Part shown: positions 1 to 5,586 of the stretch, piece by piece
How the letters are laid out: the number at the start of each line of letters is the position of its first letter
Numbering within the stretch: position 1 is the stretch's first letter
NCBI GenBank assembly: GCA_015487335.1
Contig: WFPZ01000024.1
Location: forward strand, 1-5,966
Direction: 5' to 3'
Source of the DNA: Paracoccaceae bacterium
GTDB taxonomy: Bacteria; Pseudomonadota; Alphaproteobacteria; Rhodobacterales; Rhodobacteraceae
DNA: 5,966 nucleotides
The notes under the pieces: model-generated
Seen by the model: only the letters and a program-made list of their open reading frames with translations
What the model was told of the DNA's origin: nothing
The model's database searches: none
Program-made: the position numbers and the translations under genes

Positions 1-1376
1 ATCTGGTGCCCCCACCACAGCTGGCGCGAGATGCACCACGGCTCGATGTTCTCCAGCCAGTGGAAATAGACCTTGGCGTCCTGCTCGGGCAGGATCTTCG
101 TGCCCTCGGTCGAGCCCTCGGGCCGGGCCATGCCGCGCCTGACCGCGTCGATCGCGGGCTGGACGATTTTCGCGGTATCCACGAACCACTGGTCGGTGAG
201 GTAGGGCTCGATCGCCACCTTGGAGCGGTCGCCGTGCGGCACCATGTGACGGTCGGCGTCGATTCCGTCGAGCCAGCCCTCGCGGCGCGCGGTCTCGATG
301 ATCCATTCGCGCGCCTCGTAGCGATCGACGCCGTCGAGCGCCTCGATCACCCGGGCGGCTTCTTCCGGGTCGGCGCCTGCAAGGAAATCGGCGTTGCCCT
401 TCAGGAACATCGCGGCGCGGGTGGTCATCACGTTGATCGCCGGCAGGCCGGTGCGCCGGCCCACCTCCCAGTCGTTGAAATCGTGCGCGGGCGTGATCTT
501 GACCGCACCGGTGCCCTTTTCGGGGTCGGCGTATTCGTCGGCGACGATGGGGATGGAGCGGCCCACCAGCGGCAGGCGCACCGTCTTGCCGATCAGATGC
601 CGGTAGCGCGGATCGTCGGGGTGAACGGCCACCCCGGTATCGCCCAGCATGGTTTCGGGACGGGTGGTGGCGACCACCAGGTAGTCGCGGGTCTCGTAGG
701 CCACCGGGTTGCCGTCCTCGTCCCACTCCACCGGGTGGCGGTAGGTCTCGCCGCCCTCCAGCGGGTAGCGCAGCCGCCACATGTGGCCGTCCACCTCGAT
801 CTGCTCGACCTCCAGATCGGAGATCGCGGTCTCGAAATGCGGATCCCAGTTGACCAGCCTCTTGCCGCGGTAGATCAGCCCCTTGTGGAACATGTCCACG
901 AAAACCGCCAGCACCGCCTTCTGGAAACCCTCGTCCATGGTGAAGCGGTTGCGCGACCAGTCGCAGGAGGCGCCCAGCCGCTTGAGCTGGCTGATGATCG
1001 TGCCGCCGGACTGCTCCTTCCACTCCCAGACCTTTTCGAGAAACTTCTCGCGCCCCATCTCGCGCCGGCTCAGCCCCTCTTCGGCCAGCTTGCGCTCCAC
1101 CACCATCTGGGTGGCGATGCCGGCGTGGTCCTGCCCGGGCTGCCACAGCGTGTCGAAGCCGCGCATCCGGTGCCAGCGCACGAGGATGTCCTGCAGCGTG
1201 TTGTTGAAGGCGTGGCCCATGTGCAGGCTGCCCGTCACGTTGGGCGGCGGGATCATGATGCAGAAGGTTTCCTCGCGGCGGGCATTGGCGCCGGCCCTGA
1301 AGGCGCCGGCCTCTTCCCAGGCGCGGTAGATCCGGGCTTCGGCACGGGCGGCATCGAATTTCTTTTCCATCGGCAT
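1..1376 (-). CDS. valS: Valyl-tRNA synthetase (ValS), N-terminal part, cut by the left window edge
   Basis: Class I aminoacyl-tRNA synthetase that charges tRNA-Val with valine in the cytoplasm and hydrolyses mischarged Thr-tRNA-Val. Read on the minus strand, the frame is open for 458 codons to the window edge, about half of a typical ValS. Visible landmarks: MPMEKKFD start; PPPNVTGSLHMGHAF with the HIGH-type ATP motif H52-M-G-H55; TTRPETMLGD (residues 237-246) and KITPAHDFND (293-302) in the CP1 editing domain; and WCISRQLWWGHQ (447-458), highly typical of ValS, at the cut end. KMSKS and the anticodon-binding domain lie outside the window. The start at 1376 fits alphaproteobacterial ValS N-termini; a second ATG lies two codons in. 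AGGAA on the minus strand at 1400-1396 is rather distant for a ribosome binding site. The 108-bp spacer to the upstream regulator gene holds only a weak promoter candidate (TTTCCC at 1439-1434, 16-nt spacer, CTAGAG at 1417-1412). The identification is secure. Confidence 0.97.
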   Translation of the reverse strand, partial: MPMEKKFDAARAEARIYRAWEEAGAFRAGANARREETFCIMIPPPNVTGSLHMGHAFNNTLQDILVRWHRMRGFDTLWQPGQDHAGIATQMVVERKLAEEGLSRREMGREKFLEKVWEWKEQSGGTIISQLKRLGASCDWSRNRFTMDEGFQKAVLAVFVDMFHKGLIYRGKRLVNWDPHFETAISDLEVEQIEVDGHMWRLRYPLEGGETYRHPVEWDEDGNPVAYETRDYLVVATTRPETMLGDTGVAVHPDDPRYRHLIGKTVRLPLVGRSIPIVADEYADPEKGTGAVKITPAHDFNDWEVGRRTGLPAINVMTTRAAMFLKGNADFLAGADPEEAARVIEALDGVDRYEAREWIIETARREGWLDGIDADRHMVPHGDRSKVAIEPYLTDQWFVDTAKIVQPAIDAVRRGMARPEGSTEGTKILPEQDAKVYFHWLENIEPWCISRQLWWGHQ

Positions 1377-1484
1377 CTGGGCGATCCGTTCACTGTTCCT
1401 CGTCCGGCTTCCTCTAGCGAATGGGCCGGGCGAGGGAAAGCCCGCTGCGCCCCGGAAGGCGGAAAACGTGGGGCAGGGCCGCGC

Positions 1485-1916
1485 TCAGAGCGTGCGGTCG
1501 AAGCGGGTGGAGAGGTGGATCAGGCTTTCGGAGGCGCGCACCCCGGGGATGGCGCCGATGCGGTCGAGCACCTCGTCAAGCTGGCGGGTGGTCTCGCAGG
1601 CCAGCCGCAGCACCAGATCGAAGCGCCCCGAGCAGCTGTGGGCCGCCTCCACCTGCGGCAGGGTCTGCAGCCGGTGCAGCACGCCGGCGCTGGCGCGCGG
1701 CTCGATCTGCACCAGCACGGTGGCGCGGATGCGCCGGGCGCGGGCGCCGGCCCCCAGCCGGATGGTGTAGCCGGCGATGGTGCCCGTCTTCTCCAGCCGC
1801 CGGATGCGCGCCTGCACGGTAGAGCGCGCCACCCCCAGCCGCCGGGCCAGCCGGGTGGTGGAGGTGCGGGCATCGGCCGAGAGGGCGGCGAGGATCTTCT
1901 GGTCGAGGCTGTCCAT
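1485..1916 (-). CDS. Lrp/AsnC-family transcriptional regulator
   Basis: Complete 143-residue protein, the usual length of this family. It begins MDSLDQKILAALSADAR and has the N-terminal winged helix-turn-helix of Lrp/AsnC proteins (about residues 4-50), with the recognition helix in VARSTVQARIRRLEKTG (29-45) leading into GTIAGYTIRLG. A C-terminal RAM/ligand-sensing domain follows (about 66-140), including the family turn SGRFDLVLRL (96-105). Such proteins form dimers and higher oligomers, bind amino acids through RAM, and commonly regulate themselves and a neighbouring amino-acid gene. The ATG at 1916 is the only good start: an in-frame stop lies a few codons upstream. No strong Shine-Dalgarno is visible (only a GGCAG-like stretch), so translation may be weak. 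The gene is divergent from a PLP decarboxylase, with inverted repeats 17-60 bp upstream of its start, and its 3' end faces valS on the same strand. The family is certain; the effector is unknown. It should not be called the global Lrp without phylogeny. Confidence 0.95.
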   Translation of the reverse strand: MDSLDQKILAALSADARTSTTRLARRLGVARSTVQARIRRLEKTGTIAGYTIRLGAGARARRIRATVLVQIEPRASAGVLHRLQTLPQVEAAHSCSGRFDLVLRLACETTRQLDEVLDRIGAIPGVRASESLIHLSTRFDRTL

Positions 1917-1932
1917 GTCGATCTGCCGAAAG

Positions 1933-1951
1933 TTTCGTCAATCTGACGAAA
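1933..1951. promoter_or_regulatory. Perfect inverted repeat, likely operator of the Lrp/AsnC regulator
   Basis: TTTCGTCA-ATC-TGACGAAA is a perfect 8-bp inverted repeat with a 3-bp centre, ending 17 bp before the regulator ATG. Its length and AT-rich flank fit a dimer site of the Lrp/AsnC family. If the weak minus-strand promoter TTGATT (1958-1953) with AAACTT (1935-1930), 17-bp spacer, is real, binding here would block it, giving autorepression. A left half-site CGAAA at 1927-1931 also pairs with TTTCG at 1933-1937. The repeat is seen directly; its function is inferred from position. Confidence 0.6.
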
Positions 1952-1958
1952 AAATCAA

Positions 1959-1976
1959 CCAGATCGCCCGATCTGG
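1959..1976. promoter_or_regulatory. Second perfect inverted repeat in the divergent spacer
   Basis: CCAGATCG-CC-CGATCTGG is a perfect 8-bp inverted repeat with a 2-bp centre. Its centre is about 25 bp from that of the first inverted repeat and its sequence differs, so it may be a second, differently used site for the same oligomeric regulator or a site for another factor. A further half-site CGATCTG occurs at 1919-1925, exactly 50 bp from the right arm at 1969. As RNA it could form an 8-bp stem, but no U-tract follows on either strand, so a terminator is unlikely. Confidence 0.5.
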
Positions 1977-2036
1977 CAAGTGAAACCGGCATCGGCTCAT
2001 GGCTGAATCGAAGAAAGGCAGAAGACATCGCGCGCG

Positions 2037-2059
2037 CCCCGCGGCCGCCGCAGGCGGGG
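2037..2059 (+). other. Possible GC-only hairpin in the decarboxylase leader
   Basis: CCCCGC (2037-2042) and GCGGGG (2054-2059) can form a perfect 6-bp all-GC stem around an 11-nt loop, ending about 10 nt before the ribosome binding site of the decarboxylase. It could influence ribosome access or mRNA stability. In DNA this rich in GC such a stem can arise by chance, and no competing structure or terminator U-tract was seen. Confidence 0.2.
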
Positions 2060-2068
2060 GTGCCGGAA

Positions 2069-2075
2069 AGGGAGG
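2069..2075 (+). promoter_or_regulatory. Ribosome binding site that fixes the decarboxylase start
   Basis: AGGGAGG lies with its GGAGG core at 2071-2075, 5 nt before ATG 2081. The frame is also open from a GTG at 2060, but that start would put this strong Shine-Dalgarno inside the coding sequence and has no good site of its own, so ATG 2081 is chosen. Confidence 0.8.
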
Positions 2076-2080
2076 CCGTC

Positions 2081-3229
2081 ATGAGACAGTCGCAGGCCGT
2101 CTGGCCCGACATCGGGGCCTATGTCGCGGCGCGGGCGCCGACGGAGCCGGTGTGGCTCTTTTCCCCGCGCGTGCTGCATGAAACCGCACGGCGCTATCTG
2201 GAGGGCTTTCCGGGGCTGGTCAGCTATGCGGTGAAGGCCAACCCCGACGAGGCGGTGCTGAGCAACCTGGCCGGTGCCGGGGTGCGCGCCTTCGATGTGG
2301 CCTCGCCGGAGGAAATCCGCCTGCTGCGGCGCCTCCTTCCCGAGGCGGCGCTGCATTACAACAACCCGGTGCGCTCCCGCGAAGAGCTGGCCTTCGCCGC
2401 CCGTCGGGGGGTGCGCTCCTTTGCGGTGGATTGCAGCGAAGAGCTGGACAGGCTGGCCGCCACGGTGGAGCCCGGGGCCTGCGAGGCCTCGGTGCGGTTC
2501 AAGCTGCCGGTCTCCGGCGCGGCCTACGATTTCGGCGGCAAGTTCGGCGCGCCGCCGGAAGTGGCGGCCGAATTGCTGCGCCGGGCGGGCGCGGCGGGGT
2601 TTCGCCCCTCGCTCATCTTCCACCCCGGCACCCAGTGCACCGAGCCGCAGGCCTGGGCGGCGCATGTGGCGCAGGCGGCGCGGATTGCCGCGCGTGCGGG
2701 CGTGGCGCTGCACCGGCTCAACGTGGGCGGGGGGTTTCCCGTGCCCCGCGGCGAAGCCGGGGCCCCGGCCCCGGGCGATGTCTTTTCGGCGGTGGCCGAG
2801 GCGGTGGCGCGGCACTTCGGCCCCGATGCCCCGGCGCTGGTCTGCGAGCCGGGGCGCGGACTGGTGGCCGAGAGCTTCGTGCTGCTGGTTCGCGTGCGGG
2901 CCCGGCGCGGGGCGCAGGAGCTGTTTCTCAACGACGGCATCTATGGCGGGCTGGCGGAGTGGCGCGATATCGGCCCCTCCAACCGGCTGGTGGTGCTCGG
3001 GCGGTCGGGCCGGCCGCTGCAGGGCGGGCGGCTGCGGCGCCACATCCTCCATGGCCCGACCTGCGACAGCATCGACCGGCTGCCGGGCAGCTACCTGCTT
3101 CCCGATTCCGTGCAGGAGGGCGACTATCTGGTTTTCCCCGGCCAGGGCGCCTACAGCCGGGTTCTGGCCACCCGTTTCAACGGCTACGGCCCGCGCCGGG
3201 TGGAAACCGTGGCCCGTTTCGGTTTGTGA
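2081..3229 (+). CDS. Fold-III PLP-dependent decarboxylase, ornithine decarboxylase-like
   Basis: 382-residue enzyme of the alanine-racemase-fold group (eukaryotic/bacterial ornithine decarboxylase, LysA, arginine decarboxylase). It probably decarboxylates a basic amino acid to a diamine (ornithine to putrescine is the best guess) in the cytoplasm. Motifs in order: YAVKANPD with the PLP lysine K52; FDVAS (D72); FHPGTQC with H181, matching ODC FHVGS; NVGGGFP (214-220), the phosphate-binding glycines; CEPGR with E256; NDGIYGG; GPTCDSID with C328 and D329, the pair contributed across the dimer interface in ODC; and QGAY with Y358. All main catalytic positions of ODC are therefore present, and the length fits bacterial ODCs. 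Oddities are P-G-T in place of V-G-S after the histidine, and a specificity segment after NDGIYGG that looks one residue shorter than in eukaryotic ODC, so the substrate is not certain. The gene is divergent from an Lrp/AsnC regulator, which suggests control by an amino acid. The family is certain; the substrate is inferred. Confidence 0.9.
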   Translation: MRQSQAVWPDIGAYVAARAPTEPVWLFSPRVLHETARRYLEGFPGLVSYAVKANPDEAVLSNLAGAGVRAFDVASPEEIRLLRRLLPEAALHYNNPVRSREELAFAARRGVRSFAVDCSEELDRLAATVEPGACEASVRFKLPVSGAAYDFGGKFGAPPEVAAELLRRAGAAGFRPSLIFHPGTQCTEPQAWAAHVAQAARIAARAGVALHRLNVGGGFPVPRGEAGAPAPGDVFSAVAEAVARHFGPDAPALVCEPGRGLVAESFVLLVRVRARRGAQELFLNDGIYGGLAEWRDIGPSNRLVVLGRSGRPLQGGRLRRHILHGPTCDSIDRLPGSYLLPDSVQEGDYLVFPGQGAYSRVLATRFNGYGPRRVETVARFGL

Positions 3230-3233
3230 ACTC

Positions 3234-3261
3234 TGGACACCGGCGAAACCTCCGATAGTGT
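3234..3261 (+). promoter_or_regulatory. Weak candidate promoter before the molybdenum hydroxylase gene
   Basis: Within the 59-bp spacer there is TGGACA (3234-3239) and, 16 bp on, TAGTGT (3256-3261), overlapping GATAGT (3254-3259), which could act as sigma-70-like -35 and -10 elements. The match is imperfect and the alternative alignment has only a 14-bp spacer. If it is not used, the gene is simply read through from the decarboxylase. No terminator hairpin was seen between the two genes. Confidence 0.2.
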
Positions 3262-3279
3262 CGCGCCGATCAGGAATTC

Positions 3280-3284
3280 GGAGG
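3280..3284 (+). promoter_or_regulatory. Ribosome binding site of the molybdenum hydroxylase gene
   Basis: GGAGG, 4 nt before ATG 3289, supports that start and gives this gene its own translation initiation, independent of the upstream decarboxylase. Confidence 0.75.
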
Positions 3285-3288
3285 CGAG

Positions 3289-5586
3289 ATGGAGAGTTTC
3301 GGAAAAAGCCAGCCGGTGAAGCGCATCGAGGATGTCCGGTTTCTCACCGGGCGGGGCCGCTACGTGGACGACATCGCCCCTCAGGGCGCGCTGCATGGGT
3401 GGTTCTTCCGCTCGCCGGTGGCGCATGCGCGCATCACCGGGCTGGAGCTTGACGAGGCGCGCGCCGCCCCCGGCGTGCATCTGATCCTCACCTTCGACGA
3501 TCTGGTGCAGGCCGGCATCCGCCCCTGGATCGATGCCGCGATCCTCAAGAACCTCGACGGCACCCCCGCCGCCGACCCCCGCCGCCCGGTGCTGGCCGAC
3601 GGGCGGGTGCGCTTCGTGGGCGAGCCGATCGCCCTGATCGTGGCCGAGACCCTGCACCAGGCGCGCGATGCGGCGGAGCTGATCGGCCTCGACTACGAGG
3701 AGCTCCCCGCGCATGTGGAGCCGGTGCCGGGCGGGCCGGAGCTTCACCCCCAGGCGCCGCGCAACGTGGCCTTCCACTGGGGCATGGGAGAGCGCGAGGC
3801 CACCGAGGCCGCCTTTGCGGCGGCCGCGCACCGGGTGTCTCTGGAGGTGGCCGACAACCGCGTCATCGTCAATTCCATGGAGCCGCGCGGCTGCTTCGCC
3901 GAGTGGGAGGACGGCCGCGTGCACCTGTGCTTCAACGGCCAGGGCGTGTGGGACATGAAGGGGCGGCTGGCGAAGGCCTACGGGCTGGAGCCCGACCGGG
4001 TGCGCATCACCAACCCCGACGTGGGCGGCGGCTTCGGCATGAAGGGAATGACCTACCCCGAATATTACGTCATCCCCGAGGCGGCGCGGCGGCTGGGCCG
4101 GCCGGTGCGCTGGATGTCCGAGCGCACCGAGGCGATGCTCACCGACAACGCCGGCCGCGGGCTGGTTTCCACCTGCGAGCTGGCCTTCGACGAGAACCTG
4201 AAGATCACCGCCTACCGGGTGAACACCACCTGCGATCTGGGGGCCTACAACTCGCAATACGCGCAGTTCATCCAGACCGAGCTTTTCGCCAAGGTGCTGC
4301 CGGGGGCCTATGACATCCGCACCACCTGGCACGAGGTGCGCGGCATCTACACCAACACCACCTGCGTCGATGCCTACCGCGGCGCCGGCCGGCCCGAGGC
4401 GATCTATGCGCTGGAGCGGGTGATGGACCATGCCGCCCGCGTGCTTGGGGTCGATCCGTGGGAGCTGCGCCGGCGCAACTTCATCCCCGCCGAGGCCTTT
4501 CCCTACCGTTCGGCCACCGGCGAGCTTTACGACGTGGGCGACTTCCACAAGGTTCTGGCGCGCGCCACCGAAGAGGCCGACTGCGCGGGATTTGCCGCCC
4601 GGCGTGCGGCCAGCGAGGCGCGCGGGCGGCTGCGGGGCATCGGGCTGTCCTTCTACATCGAATCGATCCTCGGCGACCCCAGCGAGGGGGCAACGGTGGA
4701 ATTCCGGTCCGACGGCACGGTGAACCTCTACGTGGGCACCCAGTCGAACGGGCAGGGCCACGAGACGGCTTTCGCCACCTTCCTTGCCGACCAGACGGGC
4801 ATTCCACTGGAAAGCATCCGGGTGATCCAGGGCGACAGCGACCTGATCGAGCAGGGCGGCGGCACCGGGGGGTCGCGCTCGGCCACCACCCAGAACAACG
4901 CCACCCTGGCGACGGTGGGCACGATCGTCCGGCAGTTCAGCGCCTTCCTGGCCGAGGAGCTGGAGGTGGCGCCCGGGGATGTGGCTTTCGACGACGTGAG
5001 GTTTCGCGTCAAGGGCTCGAACGTGGCGCCGAGCATGCTGGAGGTGGCCGAAATGGCCCGTGCCGCCGGGCGCGAGGATCTGCTGAGGGTGCATGAGCGC
5101 GCCCGCCTGCCCGGGCGCTCCTACCCCAACGGGGCGCATGTCGCGGAGGTGGAGATCGACCCCCAGACCGGGAAGGTGGAGGTGGTGAAATACACCGTCA
5201 CCGACGATTTCGGGAACCTGATCAACCCGATGCTGGTGGAGGGCCAGGTGCACGGCGGCGTGGCCCAGGGGCTGGGCCAGGCGCTGTGCGAGCGGGTGGT
5301 CCATGACGAAGACGGCCAGCTGCTCACCGCCACCTTCATGGATTACGCCATTCCGCGGGCGGGCGACGTGCCGTGGATGAAGTTCACCACCGAGCCGGTC
5401 CCCTCGACCGCCAATGTCATGGGAATCAAGGGCTGCGGCGAGGCGGGAACGGTGGGTGCGCTGGCGGCGGTGGCCAATGCGGTGCAGGATGCGCTCTATG
5501 ACAAGGGAATCCGGCGGGTGGACATGCCGTTCACGCCGCTGCGGGTCTGGCAATGGCTGAACGAAAGCAAGGGTGCGGCTGAGTGA
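3289..5586 (+). CDS. Xanthine dehydrogenase/CoxL-family molybdopterin-binding subunit (form II type, not true CO dehydrogenase)
   Basis: 765-residue molybdenum-cofactor subunit of a hydroxylase of the xanthine oxidase family, which inserts a water-derived oxygen into an aldehyde or N-heterocycle and passes electrons to 2Fe-2S and FAD subunits. It opens with KRIEDVRFLTGRGRYVDDI and an a/b hammerhead domain (about residues 18-125), followed by the cofactor-binding domains. Visible motifs: VGGGFGMKG (245-253), AYRGAGRPEA (362-371), VGTQSNGQGHE (482-492, Q485 and Q489), GGTGGSRSA, and GCGEAG with the catalytic glutamate E718. The AYRGAGR loop is the form II signature; the AYRCSFR loop that holds the Cu-binding cysteine of genuine CO dehydrogenase is absent, so CO oxidation is unlikely. 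Length and motifs suggest an intact, active enzyme; the substrate cannot be read from sequence. No small (2Fe-2S) or medium (FAD) subunit gene is adjacent: the upstream neighbour is a PLP decarboxylase and the downstream one a DUF2235 protein whose start overlaps this stop. No signal peptide is seen, so it is probably cytoplasmic. Confidence 0.93.
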   Translation: MESFGKSQPVKRIEDVRFLTGRGRYVDDIAPQGALHGWFFRSPVAHARITGLELDEARAAPGVHLILTFDDLVQAGIRPWIDAAILKNLDGTPAADPRRPVLADGRVRFVGEPIALIVAETLHQARDAAELIGLDYEELPAHVEPVPGGPELHPQAPRNVAFHWGMGEREATEAAFAAAAHRVSLEVADNRVIVNSMEPRGCFAEWEDGRVHLCFNGQGVWDMKGRLAKAYGLEPDRVRITNPDVGGGFGMKGMTYPEYYVIPEAARRLGRPVRWMSERTEAMLTDNAGRGLVSTCELAFDENLKITAYRVNTTCDLGAYNSQYAQFIQTELFAKVLPGAYDIRTTWHEVRGIYTNTTCVDAYRGAGRPEAIYALERVMDHAARVLGVDPWELRRRNFIPAEAFPYRSATGELYDVGDFHKVLARATEEADCAGFAARRAASEARGRLRGIGLSFYIESILGDPSEGATVEFRSDGTVNLYVGTQSNGQGHETAFATFLADQTGIPLESIRVIQGDSDLIEQGGGTGGSRSATTQNNATLATVGTIVRQFSAFLAEELEVAPGDVAFDDVRFRVKGSNVAPSMLEVAEMARAAGREDLLRVHERARLPGRSYPNGAHVAEVEIDPQTGKVEVVKYTVTDDFGNLINPMLVEGQVHGGVAQGLGQALCERVVHDEDGQLLTATFMDYAIPRAGDVPWMKFTTEPVPSTANVMGIKGCGEAGTVGALAAVANAVQDALYDKGIRRVDMPFTPLRVWQWLNESKGAAE

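Larger units (their letters stand above)
1921..1980. repeat. Phased direct repeats ATCTGNCRA in the divergent regulatory region
   Basis: Three copies of a short element begin at 1921 (ATCTGCCGAA), 1941 (ATCTGACGAA) and 1971 (ATCTGGCAAG). The first two match at 10 of 11 bases when the next A is included; the third matches the second at 7 of 10. The offsets are 20 and 30 bp, whole multiples of about one helical turn, so all three would face the same side of the DNA. The array begins just 4 bp upstream of the regulator gene start. Phased sites are typical of Lrp-family proteins, which bind as oligomers and wrap DNA; assignment to this regulator is inference. Confidence 0.6.

Noticed and set aside
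1377..1484. Terminator between the regulator and valS
   Set aside because: Only a 5-bp CGGGC/GCCCG stem is found and no T-run follows on the minus strand.
6..1946. 646-codon plus-strand open frame opposite valS and the regulator
   Set aside because: Its product is low-complexity, rich in His, Gly, Ala and Val, with no recognisable domain, while the opposite strand encodes clear ValS and Lrp/AsnC motifs. Long antisense frames are expected in very GC-rich coding DNA.
2060..2080. GTG 2060 as the start of the decarboxylase
   Set aside because: A strong ribosome binding site at 2069-2075 sits 5 nt before ATG 2081 and would lie inside the longer form.
1999..2181. Possible 60-residue leader peptide starting at ATG 1999
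   Set aside because: It has no Shine-Dalgarno and a low-complexity Ala/Gly/Arg product, and it runs about 100 bp into the decarboxylase in another frame. There is no run of codons for one amino acid as in attenuator peptides.
1997..3052. 351-codon minus-strand open frame opposite the decarboxylase
   Set aside because: It shows the same shadow pattern; the plus strand holds the full set of PLP-enzyme motifs in order.
3289..5586. Aerobic carbon monoxide dehydrogenase (true CoxL)
   Set aside because: The active-site loop is AYRGAGR, not the AYRCSFR loop with the Cu-binding cysteine, and the coxM and coxS genes are missing alongside.
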